The position numbers were made by a program, and so were the translations under genes. DNA of 64,000 bases from Anoplolepis gracilipes (lineage: Eukaryota > Arthropoda > Insecta > Hymenoptera > Formicidae): positions 5,653,001-5,717,000 of the forward strand of contig NC_132984.1 of assembly GCF_047496725.1 (NCBI RefSeq), in the 5' to 3' direction. The notes below the pieces were generated by a model. It worked only from the letters and a program-made list of their open reading frames with translations. It ran no database searches and had not been told where the DNA came from. Positions 24,801 through 37,625 of this stretch are shown here, piece after piece (the first letter of the stretch is position 1; every line of letters starts with the position of its first letter).

Positions 24801-26347
24801 TTGCCTTCTGCAAATCCGACAGCAGTACTCCTACATTCCAACGAATTAATTTTATCCTCTAAATGAGAAAGCTATAATAAAACTAATCTTATAATAAAAT
24901 CGACGGTGAGGTTAACAATTTACGAGACGCGCTCATACAGATAGGACCTGTTCAGCTTAGCACTTAAGTCACCATAGACGTGTTCCCCGCTGTAGGATAA
25001 GATAAAATAAAATAATACTACTCGTTTTACTAAACTGTAATAAACAAATATATATACATTCCATACATAAAAGATAATATAAATAAGTAGATATAATAAA
25101 AAGGAAGAAGAAAAAAATATTTTATTCTTTTACAATATATATATATTAATTTATAGTTATCATTTAAAAATACAAATTTATATATTCTTATATTCTATAT
25201 AACATATTATAATATACAACTTTTAAAAAGTTTTAGACATCAATGTTAATGAAATAAACAAGTTTTGGAGGTAGTCCATTATACCCCGCATGAAAAGCAT
25301 ATCACGAAAATCTAAGCTTTTACTGAATCAATAATCTCGTCTATTTAAACTATTATTTTATAATAAACTTACGTTTTTTCTTATAGTGGATATTCCAAAG
25401 AATATTTTTAGTAAAAAAAAAATCGATTTATTTCTTTTTAATATGTTGAAAACTTGCTCAATGCTTACGTTGGCCGTTCTACCCCACGTTCCCCTATATA
25501 GAAATTTCCTACTAAAAGAAAAAAATTATTAAAAGTATGTGCATTGCAAAATTTTGAATTATTTAGAAGAATCAAAGTGACGTATTTTTGATACTTTTTT
25601 TTCTTGCGAATTACTTGTTTTTGCGTATGTTTTAAAAAAAATAAATGAACAATAATTTCAGATAATTAAAATTTTTCTTTTTATTATAAAATGTATACAT
25701 TTTTATAAAAAAGACGATAAATTTTTGGAAAAACTTTTAGTTCACTTGTGCACCTGAGACGGTCGCGTGCGTTTTGTCTCGCGTTGCTCACAGTTTGTGA
25801 TGAGTCTTTCTCTGGTTTTTTCTTCTTTTTTTTCTTTGTTCTCGCCATTATGGCATTGACCTTAAAAGTGCATTTGAGCAGGCACTATTACTTTTAATTA
25901 TACAGTGTGAACCATTGAAGAACTCAGCGTTATAATTTGATATAATTGCGAAATCATAGGCGCCTTTGTTATATTTTAAAATAGCTTTTTATTACTAAAG
26001 ATAATGCAAAAATGGATCTAAACATTTGAAAGTAAAGTCTGATCGTTTTACTACAATTATTATTAAAACGTTTTTATTTACGTTCCTTTATCTGGCGCTT
26101 GGTTTTTATGCTTTTTATGTTTTCCCGTAATTTTAATTTGTGAGCCTTTTAGTCTTTATTAAAAAAAATATATTTATAATATTTTATTTTTTTGTGAATG
26201 ACCCAGAAGATTTTGAACTACTTTTCTTATTTCTTCACAGACGGTATGTCCCACGGCAGGTGTATTCGTCTCAATAATATAATTTGGAGAGAGAATATTA
26301 CTTATTTTGTGTATCTTTTTGATAATGACTCTTAATAATGATATATA
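24801..26347. other. Intergenic, no gene seen
   Basis: AT-rich DNA. Some 24.9-25.0 kb sequence may belong to the adjoining retroelement but shows no recognisable protein. The block at 25740-25860 is less AT-rich and unidentified. Confidence 0.5.
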
Positions 26348-27224
26348 CAGGGTGATTCATTTTAAGTGATTTGGTCGATTATTTTGCGAATCGATGATTT
26401 TATTGAAAAATATTTCAAATAAAAGTTGCATAGTTTAAAGGGGGACACATGACGGAAATGTGGACTTGGCCTTGAGTGACCTTGTCAAAATCAGATCAAG
26501 GTCGTTAATGTTTTTTTAAATGAAAACTTCTATTTTTTATTACATATTCTTATAGCTTGTCTCGAGAGCTTTCCGAAACACTATAATAACGTTACGTTTC
26601 ATTAAGTACTTTCCGAGTTATGAGCTTCAAAGTTGCAATATTTTGATATAAAATACAAGATATCTCGTAAAATATTCATTTTTTGATTATCTTACCCCCA
26701 ATACTTTTATACACAGAATAATGAGACGAATCAATTGGTGTAATTACAACACATAATTATGTTAAAGTAAAAATGTGTAACTGCTAGTTGCAAATTCAGA
26801 TTTTTTCTTAAAGATAACTGTGTTTTAATTACACCACTTGATTCGTCTCATTATTCTGTGCATAGAAGTATTAGGGTAAGATAATCGAGAAATGAATATT
26901 TTACGAGATATCTTGTATTTTATGTCAAAATATTGCAAATTTGAAGGCTTATAGCTCGAAAAGTACTTCATGAAAAAACATTTGACTATAGTGTTTTGGA
27001 AAGCTCTCGAGATAAGCTACAAGAATGTGCAATAATACATAGAGTGTTCCATTTAAAAAAATTGACGTGACTTTCACGTGACCTTCTATTGAAAATTCAA
27101 GGTCAAACCAATGGTACCATCTTATGGTTCCCTCGAAATCCTACAACTTTGGTTTGAAACATTTTCTCAGAAAATGCTTTCCTGCTGAAATATTACAGTG
27201 GCTAAGTTAAAATGGGTCACCCTG
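26348..27224. mobile_element. Foldback (palindromic) DNA element with CAGGGTG ends
   Basis: It starts CAGGGTGATTCATTTTAA and ends TTAAAATGGGTCACCCTG, with TA on both sides. Almost the whole element folds on itself: for example ACGAGATATCTTGTATTTTA near 26900 pairs with the segment at 26645-26670, and TGATTCGTCTCATTATTCTG near 26843 pairs with the segment near 26720. Arms are about 400 bp around a centre near 26795. No ORF. Confidence 0.75.
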
Positions 27225-27233
27225 TATATATAC

Positions 27234-27530
27234 ACAGGGTGGGCCATTTTAATCGATTCAATCGAATATCTCGAAAACCAAGCCCGAGAGAGAAAAATGT
27301 TTCAGGCAAAAGTTGTTTGATTTCGAAGGGGTCATAAGAGGGTACCATTGGTTTGACCTTGAAAAGTTATTTGAAGGTCACATAAACGTCATGTTTAATT
27401 TTTTAAATGCTACACCCTATATATTATTGCATATTCTTGTAGTTTATCTCGAGTGCTTTCCAAAACACTATAATAAAATATTTTTTCGTGAAGTACTTTT
27501 CGGATTATAAGGCTTCGTATACTTGCTCGG
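27234..27530. mobile_element. Single arm of the same foldback family
   Basis: CACAGGGTGGGCCATTTTAA opens a stretch that resembles one arm of the neighbouring foldback (shared phrases CTCGAGTGCTTTCCAAAACA and CACTATAATA). The partner arm is missing. The ORF across it is not a gene. Confidence 0.6.
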
Positions 27531-27701
27531 ATTTGTCAAACTTTGTTAATTAATTTCTCGATAATTATTACGAAGATCGCAAAATTGTAGAAGACTTTTA
27601 TGTTCTGTTTGACCTGCTCTATTTGCCTAGAGAGGTGGGGCAATTATTACCGGACATCTAATATTTATATATACATATATATTTGAAAAATACTGATGAG
27701 A

Positions 27702-30700
27702 TTATAGAGTACAATAAAATGCATTTTTTTTCCTCACACGCGTATTATTACAATTAATTCTTTTCGTGATTCTCTTTGTCCTAAGTCTCTCGGATCTCCT
27801 CGATCCGCGGATCAAGAATCGATTCTTTTTTTTAGTAGTTACAGCGGCAGTTACAGCGGCATCATGCGGGTAACATTTTTCCAGCGCTTTGTTTGGTACG
27901 TAATGAGTGCCTTCGAATTTGTTAAAGTAACGACCTATCTCACTATTTTCTATCCATTTCGGTGTTGTTAAAGTTACAGCGTCTATAATAAAAATTAAAA
28001 AACACCGAGAAAAAATCAATTACTGATAAGTAAAATTAAATAATAATAAAGAAATACGATAAAAAATAATACTAAAAATAAATAAAATATTTACATTAAG
28101 AAAAAAAAAGAACAAGATAAATTAAAATAAAATAGAATACTATTTTGCAATACGTATAAAGAGATGAGACAAATATAGAAAAAATTGTAATTTAAGATAT
28201 AAATATGCCAATATAATTATATTCATACCTTCTCCCACATAACACATTTCATTATTTTCGGTAAGAATTATGTAATGTGTTTGTTCCTTTATGTCACTAC
28301 AGATCTTCAATGGAAAATCTTGAGACCCATCTCTTCTATCTTCTACAGAGATTTCAACAAACTTTCTATCTTTATATCGATGCCATCCAATTATTACGCC
28401 TGTAGAACAATCTGCAGATTGATCACCATGTGTTACGATCATTCCAACTGCAAATTTTACATCGTCTGATCTTGCATTTAGCATTTTAAATTTTGATATG
28501 TTTAGGATGAACTAAAAAAATGTAAGTTCAAGCTTTTTAATTGATATTTCTTGTCAAGTAATACTTATATAAACATTTGTAAGAAGTTAAATTACAGCTA
28601 GTCAAATTATAAATAATTATAATTTCTATATAATGGTATGTTATCAGAGAGAACGTTTTTAATTATTATTATTATTATTAATATACAGCATGTGTAGGGC
28701 TTACGCACAATACAGTGTGGTCCAATTTTTTCTAAATTCGTACTCCAATCTCTTAAATTCATATTCCAGTTGAAATCATCGTAATGTGATAAGTCTGTAT
28801 CATTCACTTTCCACAAATTTTCATTATACTGGATCATATTCGATAATATGTCTAGCATCTACAATAAAAAATGATTTAAATGTGTAAATAATGTTCTAAT
28901 TAGAAACGAAAAAATTATATATTGTGCAAGTCTATGTGTTTAATTTTAATAATACGTAAATTAATATTAAAATTAATAAAAATTAAGTGCGAGTAATTAC
29001 CAACCTTTTTAGCTTCTATTATTTCCAATTTTTTAAAATGATACGTGGTAAAACAATCTGGGAATTTTTCAAAATTTATTCTAAAACATCTTACATTTGT
29101 TGAACTATTTGTGACACTGTAAACAATATAAAATAATATTTGTATACGTGTGTGTATGGTAAAAATGAAAATATCGAAAGATTCAAATAACTTCAAATTT
29201 GATATTATACTTACTATGTTGGTTTCCAAAATAGACAGATGCGCTTACCGGGATATCCTTTTATTATATCGCAACGTAGACCAAGTCTTCTGGCAACGCT
29301 ATGATATATTATATATATTATTATTTCTTGACCATATTTATGTTCTAAGACCTATGTCAAAAGTTACAATGCAGAAATTAATTAGAGAGAAAGTATTTCT
29401 AAGATTACAGCAACATGACCATGTTCACAGCATAATTGGCCATATTTCTATAATACATTATATTCAATAGTACTTACATTATCTATACATTTGTATTTTA
29501 ATTGTGTATTCCAATCTATGTTTTCCACTTTGTTTGGTCGGAAGTTTAATTTGCCGAATATATGTTCCTCGAGTGTGTTCATAATCTGAGTTCCTTCGGC
29601 TTCATTCCAATGATTATCATCGATATTGTTCTTTTCCCAATAGGAAAAATTTTCTGCAGACGTCGAGAATATTGAATGGTCGGGATATTTCTCTCTGAGG
29701 CTATTCAATACTTCTAGTGCCATACTATCTAGTATTGCTGTTATGGACGAGAAAAATACCTCCTTTTGACGCTGTATGTCTTGTGCCACAAAAGTAGCAA
29801 TTCGTTCTAGTAGTTGCACTTTGTGAGGTTGCTTTTCAAATTTTATTAATTTTGTCTCCCACATATAATTCCTCAGACAGTTAAAAAGTTGTACATAGTA
29901 ATATTTTTCTGTTAGATCGTAAACAGTTTTTCTGAAAAAATATACATATTAACTGTGCAATATATATGTTAGTTCGTAAAGTTAATTGTACTTTAATTGA
30001 TATAATTTTACCGTGAAAATTCAGGGAGCAAATTTTTAATCTCATCAATATAGAAAGAAATTTTTATATCATCTCTATTCATACTAAATCGATGTGACAT
30101 ATCTTTATCTAACTTAAACATGTAAGTGTAATGTGTTGAGTTTTCCATTAATATACCGCGTTCATAATATTCTTGAATTTTTTGAGGCATGGAATTTTGT
30201 AATCGTCTCACCCAATTTATGCCTATTTCTATAAAGTTCAAACTTTCTTTATTTTTCTGTTTATTCGTTTCAGACGCTTCCTGTTCATTTTGTTTAAGCT
30301 TCTTGTTATAGAGTTTTCTCGCTGTAGGCCATCTGAAATTGAAATAAATAATATTATCGTAAATTTATATAAAACGCTAAATTATTGCATTAGTAACAAG
30401 TTTTCCAAGAATTATATTGTTTAAATTGTGTAGTATACGTAATTAGTCCAAATATCGACATTCTTGTTTTATTTTAATACAATATATAGTATGAGATATA
30501 CAATTTTCAATTTAAATTGTAATAAAAAATTACACATTAACAATATACAATTATGTAAAATGTAAACAATGGACAGCATGATAGCCATAAATATAACAAA
30601 TTAACTTTTATACTCTGTGTATTTATTAAACATCAGTTTAATGAATTATTTAATAACATAATTAAATAAAATAGTTCTATTACTAAAACTGGATAATAAA

Positions 30701-31174
30701 ATTCAAGAAACAGAAAAATAAATAGGAGCTGTCTTCAAAAACTTTTCGCTCATAAAGGAAATATAAAATTTAACTATTCTTTAATTAATTAAAGGCTAAA
30801 TTTAATTGATAAAAAATGTAGTGAGAATAATTTCTCGGACTCTTTATGTGATTTAACTTTCATTGATTCATTTCTTAATCTTTTTATATTGTTTATTATA
30901 TTTTATATGTTTTTTATATGTATTATTTTTATAAAATATATTTTTTTCAGAGTTAATTATGGTGGTATATTAATAAAATTAAGTTGCAAAAAATTACCTA
31001 ATTAACAAGTAATTACCTTTGAAAAAACTTTTTCTCCATAAACTTGTTGTGTTTGACTACATGTTGAAATTTTTTGCACACACATCTGAAGTTAATGATA
31101 TCCTCAATAGTGATATCGTTGTAGCCAAGTATAGTATCTATCAATTCTTCAGGTAAGTTCGTTATCGTCGTCAT
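27702..31174 (-). CDS. F-box only protein 21-like (F-box, SirB1-like, YccV-like domains)
   Basis: Substrate adaptor of an SCF-type ubiquitin ligase by family knowledge. Exons: 31017-31174, 30012-30332, 29478-29931, 29215-29351, 29005-29116, 28709-28858, 28229-28511, 27702-27982; they sum to 1,896 nt (631 residues) with matching phases. Residues about 5-50 form the F-box (LPEELIDTILGY, NFRCVCKKFQHVV). The SirB1/transglutaminase-like part spans exons 3-4 (IDNVLEHKYGQE, YHSVARRLGLRCD). Exon 7 encodes the YccV hemimethylated-DNA-binding-like domain (FAVGMIVTHG, GVIIGWHRY, HYIILTENNEMCYVGE). A basic tail ends exon 8. The donors after exon 5 (GTTGGT) and exon 6 (GTGCGT) are unusual and exon 6's end is the weakest call. 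I would call it Fbxo21 by domain order. Confidence 0.88.
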
Positions 31175-31800
31175 TATTTCGTTTATGAAACAAATTTAGT
31201 TAAAAATTTAGCAAAACACAGAAAAGTAATTTAATTTAAGAAGATCGGACTGCGTATCATTAATTTACTTTTTGTAGTCACACAAAATCTATTGCGAAAC
31301 CTATATTCTTATGTATTTTCCAATTACCAAAAACACGTGTTATACACTACAGAAGTTCTTTACACTCTCTGTCTATACCTATTCTGGAGAAATCTGAAAC
31401 CTAAGAGCTTCCCCACCATATTGTTGTCACGTGACTGCACACAATAGGAAAATTTTGTTGGAGTCTCTCAGGTAATATTTGTCACAAATCTTTTGAATTC
31501 CGAATTTTAAGGGAATTGCCTGCCTTTCATTACACATGTTCCTGGCATAGTAAAGTACATATTTAAAAGAATTCATAAAAAGCTCTCAATTTTTATTTAC
31601 GACAATTTTTTTATATCTCCAGCATATTCTATGAAAATTTTGAATAAAATTAATAGAAAAATAATGAGATATAGTGATGTCTGTGAACTAATCGCCGCAC
31701 ACGCATCACGCATGTTTCCTTGTGTGTATGTTCATATTCATTTTCTAATGTTAAGTTGTGTTTTCTATTGTGAACATGTTTAATTAATATTTTGTCCCGT
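31175..31800. other. Upstream region of the FBXO21-like gene
   Basis: AT-rich DNA that should hold the promoter. No clear TATA box or other motif can be assigned, and no other gene is seen. Confidence 0.4.
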
Positions 31801-31976
31801 AAGGTTTGTTAGTTAAGCGACCAAACTGCCAGAATTAAGCTTTATGCATTTATTAAATGTTAGAATTAGTTTCTCATGACCAAAAGTCGAAACGTTGTCA
31901 TGAGAAACGTGTTCTAACATTTAAAATATGCATAAAGCTTAATTCTGCCAGTTTGGTCGCTTAACTACCAAACCTT
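31801..31976. repeat. Near-perfect hairpin (about 80-bp arms)
   Basis: AGTTAAGCGACCAAACTGCC and AGAATTAAGCTTTATGCAT on the left arm are repeated in complement on the right (31935-31972). The arms meet around TCTCATGACCAAAAGTCGAA. No ORF. It may be a retroelement or foldback remnant. Confidence 0.8.
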
Positions 31977-32378
31977 TCGAATCATTTCATCACTGGCGAT
32001 ATCAATTACTATTAATATTTTGTGTTTGTAAATTTTTGTAAAGAAGATTCTTATTATTGCGCAGAAAAATAAATCTGTTTTTATTTCTCTTTTTATGCGT
32101 CTTTTATTTATATTTTCATTATTTTTTTTGTCTATTCTTTTTTTTGTTTTTAATTATTTTTAATAGAATCAATCTTCTAGAAAAAAAATATGTAAATGAT
32201 TTAAATATTAAAAAAATATGTTTATTTATTTTTATTTTGTCATTGTTAAGTCATTTTACACAATAATTTTTAATTAATTTATAATTATTAGAAATTTTTT
32301 TATGAAACACTCTCACGAAAAAAATTGTCATTAACTTACAGAATATGGGCCGAAGGCCCCCTTTTGCACCCCCCGCCC

Positions 32379-32412
<34 letters not shown>

Positions 32413-33200
32413 CCACACGAAGAAATGTCGATTAATTGGGCTTCTAACAAATAATTCGTTAAAATTTTTCGTCTTAAAAACTTTTTAATCACAACATTAC
32501 TCAGGATGATGATCTTGATATGTGAAGGACATTGAAAAGGGTGGCTCCGTATAAGTGAATAATTACCTGTAATTTAAATGTTTGGCAAATGCAATCATTT
32601 TTTAATATATTTTGGAATTAATTTGTACTTTTATGTGAATTTGATGGCTGTTTCTTGAGTTACAGGATTCGTTAAATTTAATATTCAAAGTTTGGTTTTT
32701 TCCTCAAAATTTTATAAAAATTGGCTATACTTTCATAAATATTTTCAAGTTTAAAATATATTTATAATAAGATTAGTTTTTACAGTATAACTTTATATAG
32801 CATAAATTATAATTGTATATGAATAAATGTCAGGATTTTTTAAACTCATTGCAGAATATAATTTTGTCATTTTCTTTGTTAATTATTAAATAATACTACT
32901 AATGTAAGTATAAATAATAATTTATCAATTTTGAACTTTTATCAGTTTTATGTATCAGAAAAGTATGTATTACCTGAAAGAAGTTCCTTCAAGCTACAGA
33001 AAAAAATTCTTATTGTATGCAGTCACAACAATTATATGGTAGGCGAACATTTAGATTCACAGCTAATTCTAATATAAAGATGGTCAGAGAGTTTAAAGAA
33101 TTCCTGTACGCACATGACACGCACGTGTGCACTTGGCATTGGAAATTGGAAAATACATAAAAATATAAATTTCTCAGTAGATTTCGTATTACTATAGACA
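31977..33200. other. Intergenic, (GT)n microsatellite, no gene seen
   Basis: A (GT)n tract lies at about 32381-32411, next to the GC-rich GGGCCGAAGGCCCCC. ORFs at 32057-32266 (+) and 33010-33219 (-) are low-complexity or shadow frames. Confidence 0.5.
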
Positions 33201-33765
33201 AGGAATTAATGATATGCAAAAAGTTTTATCCGATCTTCTTAAATGAAATTATTTTTGTTGTGTTTTACTCAAATTTTTCATAATGGTTCCGATATTGTGC
33301 TTACTTGAGGAGGTGATAGATACATTCTTCGCTGCAATATCAGTATTGAGGATATCATTAACTTCAGACGTGTGTGCAAATAATTTCAATATGTATAGCC
33401 AAATACAGCAAATTTATGGAAAAAAAGCTTTTTCAGAAGTAACTACTTGTTAATTAGTTAATTTTTTGCAATTTGATTTTATTAACTATTGTACAATCAA
33501 TTATGCAAAAAATATATTTTATGAAAATAAAATAAATAAAAAAATGTAAGAAGTATTATAAACAATATAAAAATGGGCAAATCACATAAAACAAAACGCG
33601 AGAAACTATCTTGAATAAATTTTTTGATGGATTAAATTTATTCTTTAATTAATGAATATAATATTTATGTTGTATTTCTTTTTATAACAAGAAAAAATTC
33701 TTGAAGGTAACTGCTCGTATCAACTTATACCTTGACTCTTATTAGCCTGTTATCTTTTCATAATA
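33201..33765 (+). pseudogene. Inverted partial copy of the FBXO21-like 5' end
   Basis: The block matches the reverse complement of about 30690-31260: leader (CCGATCTTCTTAAAT), exon 1 and part of intron 1 (TTAGTTAATTTTTTGCAA). The exon 1 copy (about 33300-33430) begins EEVIDT but soon loses the frame, carrying several small indels relative to the real exon (for example after ATTGAGGATATCATTAACTT). No further exons follow, so this is a non-functional duplicate on the opposite strand. Confidence 0.75.
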
Positions 33766-35287
33766 TAAGGAAAAATAAATATATATGTATATATATGTTA
33801 GAGTATAGTATTTATTTTTTAGAATAAACTCTTCGCAACAATCAGAGGAACACTTGAATTTTTTTTTTTTTAAATAGTCAAAGTTCAACCAGCTGTACCA
33901 TCCTTAAAAATAAACAAAATTTAAATTAAAAACAAAAAATTTTAGAGCTTGAAATCTCCACTTTTGAAGGCTCACTATTATTTTTATGTTTCTGGTAGTT
34001 TGGCAATTTTTACATGTAGAAAACTATCAGCTGGACAAAATATGAATTTTTTTTCTCTTTTTGTGAGCCTGTCCAAAAAAAATCTGCGAAAATTTGAAGC
34101 ATTCTAATGTAAAGTCTTCCCTACAAAATTGTTTTTTTGTAAATTGTCTACGATTTTTTTTACTGAGTTTTCATTGATTAAATAAAAAATGAGCACTTTG
34201 AATTTGATCACTCATAACGCCGTTTAAAGTCATCGTATTGCAATGAACAAAATAGACTCTTAAAGCTGAAACTTTGCTCCATTAAATGGTATAATTGTCA
34301 AATTTTTTCTTTTTTTATTTTGACCCAAAAAACAATTGTGTGGAACGACAAAAAAATAGGTTTTTCGCGTTCTTTTATACTTTAAAGTACACTGAATTTG
34401 ATAAAAAATTGCCGAATAGCTATAAGATTTTTTTCATGGTGGCCATTATGTTTATGGAACAAAATGTGTAAGAAAAATTATGAAAAAGCTTAATTCCAAT
34501 TTAATAATAAAAATAACTATCCCCTTTAATGTTAAAATTTTTACATAATCTATAATATATTAATTTATTAATTAAATAAAGAAAATGTGTGATTTTTAAA
34601 TTAAAACTAAATATAACTAAAATCATTATATAATCATATATAATTGGTTAGTATCTCGCAAAATAAAAATATAGTTGTTTCTAAAATACAATTAAAAATA
34701 AATAAATAAATATATGCATATTTCCAAAAAATTATAAATAATAAATAAACTGTCTTCTTTCTTAATTATTGTTTTTAATTATTATGAATGTATACACAAT
34801 GTTTTATTATATAAAATAAATATTTTTTTTGTTTTATTACGTTAAGTGTTATTAAGTAATAATTGATACATGTTCGACGTAATCGATATAAATATGAAAA
34901 ATTGAAAATGTTGTTCATGATAATATGAACAAGATACAATTAATAAAATATGAAATTTATATGCAGAATTAACAAATAAAAAAGACTTTTTAGTCAGTCG
35001 ATATAATATTTATATTTTAATAATAATAGTAGAAAATTTTACAAATATTTCTGTGCATGTGAATGCGAGCGCGTGTGAGTCAGAGGAAGATCTTATTTCA
35101 ATTGCATAACTCTAAAATTATGTTCACAGTGAGATATTAACACTGGACTGGAATAAAAGAAAATAAGTACATATTTTTACGTGCAAACATATACATTCTT
35201 TCTTATTGTGTTAATATCTTATTTTTATATTGTGACTGATTTTTGTATTTGTTGTATGTTTGTTTCATTTCGGCTATTAGAGCTAAT
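33766..35287. other. Intergenic, no gene seen
   Basis: Strongly AT-rich. The 33860-34500 stretch has the even composition of an old repeat (CTATCAGCTGGACAAAATAT), but termini were not found. Confidence 0.45.
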
Positions 35288-36170
35288 TTAAGGGGGGAAT
35301 CTCTTTTTTTTTGGTCAAAAAAATTGATTTTTTTTACGGAATCGAGTTTAAGGCCTTGAAAATACTTCTGTAAAGTTTTAATTTGAAATTAATTAAATTG
35401 TGAAAGTTATAAACCGTAAACCGACTCGGCGCGCAGGTATATTTTGAAGAGCACAACAGCTGTTTGAACTCCTTGCTGCGCGGTCAATACAATGTGAATA
35501 GATTTCATTGCGTTGACAAAAGGAAAAGAAGAAAGAAGAAAGAAAGAAAGAAGAAGGCATACTGTATGGCCCTGGTATAGCAGATTAGCTGTAAGTACTT
35601 GATATATCTTCATAAACTCAACTTGAAACTTTAAACGCGTTTTTTCTCGAAACAGGTTCTTTACAACTGGTTGACATGATTTCTAAAAAATTATTCAATC
35701 GATTGACTTGAAATTTTAACTGTGTGTTCAGAAAACATCCCTCTATCGCGTGAACTAAAGAAAAAGTGATACGTTATATACTTTTTTTTATTGCAAAAAA
35801 ATTACCAAATTTGAGAGTAAAATCGATTATTTAAGTTTGATAAGTCGCCATTTTCTCAAAAAAATTTTTTTTTGCTTACTTCTAGTTCAGGCGATAACTA
35901 CATGTATACAGAAAAAAACACCGTTTGATTTGTTTGTTTCAGAGTATCAAGGGTAGATATCGTGTCAACCAGCGATTAAGGCACTCCACGCGGTATCATA
36001 AATGAACAGGAATAACAGGCGATATTTTTAATAAAAAAATATTTTTAAATAAATAAATATATAATAAAAACATCCGGAAAAGATGAAATTAAAACAGCGC
36101 ATAGTTTTGCTAAAAAAAATTCCCAAAAAAGTCGTTTTTTTTTACCAAAAAAAACAGATTCCTCCCTTAA
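35288..36170. mobile_element. TTAA-flanked element with GGGGGGAATC ends, complete copy
   Basis: It begins TTAAGGGGGGAATCTC and ends GATTCCTCCCTTAA: inverted ends beside TTAA on both sides, as in piggyBac-like elements. About 880 bp. The internal 68-codon minus-strand ORF recurs in the other copy at 57764-57979; conservation reflects shared descent and it shows no transposase motif. Confidence 0.75.
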
Positions 36171-36439
36171 TACGCACCTGGGTAATAGTTCTACAAATAT
36201 ATTGTACTATTTAATTATTGTTTTTGACTATTGTTGTAGCTTAAAAGGCTATATATTATCATAATTTACATATTTGTGCTGCACAACATTTGTTTTCAAA
36301 GAAATATTTTTTTCTACGCTTTTAAGCTCATTTCTAAAAGTTCACAAATATTCTTTTATGCAATTCTGAGAGGGGAAACCTATTTTATTTTATGTATATA
36401 AATTGCAACTTTTATATTAAGTAAATATATTGTTTTGTT

Positions 36440-37260
36440 AGGTTAGAACTCGGTCGGTATCATCCCCTTAAACCATTTCTTTGTCTTTTAATAAATATCA
36501 TATTTCGGATATAAATCTTTTAATATAGAAAAGATCCTCACCCAATATCTCGACGTCATTCCATTTAAATTCATGGCCCTATAAAAGTCTATGATTCGTA
36601 ATGACCGACTGGTTATTGGTATTTCTTTTAATTTGTGATTTGTGTTCGGAAATCCTAGTCTTAAACATTCTCGACGCCTGACCTACGTATGTTCTATCAC
36701 AATCAGAACAGCTGATTTCGTATACGACATTAGTTTTTTGATTATTAGGTATATTAACTTTTTGCACCTTAATCAATCTATTAAGTTTGTTTAGACTAGA
36801 GAAGGCAAATCTTACATTTAAATTTTTAGTAATATTTCTGAATTGTTTAATCACATTAGGTAAGTAAGGTACCGTAAAAAATGAGGACGGATTCTCATAT
36901 TCTTGTTAGACTCCCGGTTATTAATTAGATAATTTACCCGTTTATTAATGACATTAAAAATCAAATTGAGAAGGTAACAATTTTCTAAGAGGATTTTGAT
37001 AATGAGGTCAAAGTTTTTTGTATGGAATTTTGCATGTGATAATAAGAAGGGGCTCTGTCCACTAATCCGATAATCGTACCCTTCTTTTGACAGTGGGGTG
37101 TTGTGAGTTAAAATTAAGGTATCTATCCGAAAATGTTGCTTTGTGAAACCAGTCAAAAATTAAAAATTTATTATCAACTATAAGTGTTACGTCTAAAAAG
37201 TTAATTGTTTTATCATGTTCTAATTCTAAAGTAAATTGCAATCTGTCATGAAAAATGAGT
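36440..37260 (-). mobile_element. Penelope-like retroelement, 5'-truncated, with GIY-YIG endonuclease remnant
   Basis: Minus-strand fragments read TINFLDVTLIVDNK, then the thumb-like stretch FDLIIKILLENCYLLNLIF, then TNVVYEISCSDCDRTYVGQA and TRISEHKSQI, the GIY-YIG nuclease typical of Penelope-like elements. After this the frame continues GHEFKWNDVEIL through in-frame stops. At least one frameshift separates the two main blocks. Reverse-transcriptase core motifs are absent, so it is a dead 3' fragment. Confidence 0.8.
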
Positions 37261-37625
37261 TAAAATTAGGGAAGGTTAAGTCCACAAATTCGGAAGGAAT
37301 ATACATATATACATATATGTATATATATATAATTTTATATAATAAAATACTTTATTTAATACCATATTGTATTATTTTTTACATATTATATTCTAATATG
37401 ACTAAATTGCGTTACTCAAATTAATCATGTATTTTAAAATCATTTATTTCAATTAATAATTGTCGGATTTTATGTGTTTAAGAATGCCTTATAAAAATAT
37501 TTTTTTCGTCAGAGTTGTTTTATCGTATCAAAATTATTATATTTATCTGCAGCTGTAGAGATTATTTTATTGATATATAAAATTCTTTCAAATTATTTTT
37601 GGAAATATTTGATAAATGATCCTGT

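Noticed and set aside
28275..28469. Plus-strand ORF opposite the FBXO21-like exon 7
   Set aside because: Antisense shadow; the minus frame has the YccV motifs and splice sites.
29353..29460. Extra micro-exons between FBXO21-like exons 3 and 4
   Set aside because: They would need a 30-bp intron. Joining 29478 directly to 29351 gives IDNVLEHKYGQE, which fits the family.
35407..35613. Conserved 68-codon ORF (also 57764-57979) as a secreted peptide gene
   Set aside because: Hydrophobic stretch suggests a signal peptide, but it sits inside a non-autonomous transposon family and conservation is explained by recent common origin.
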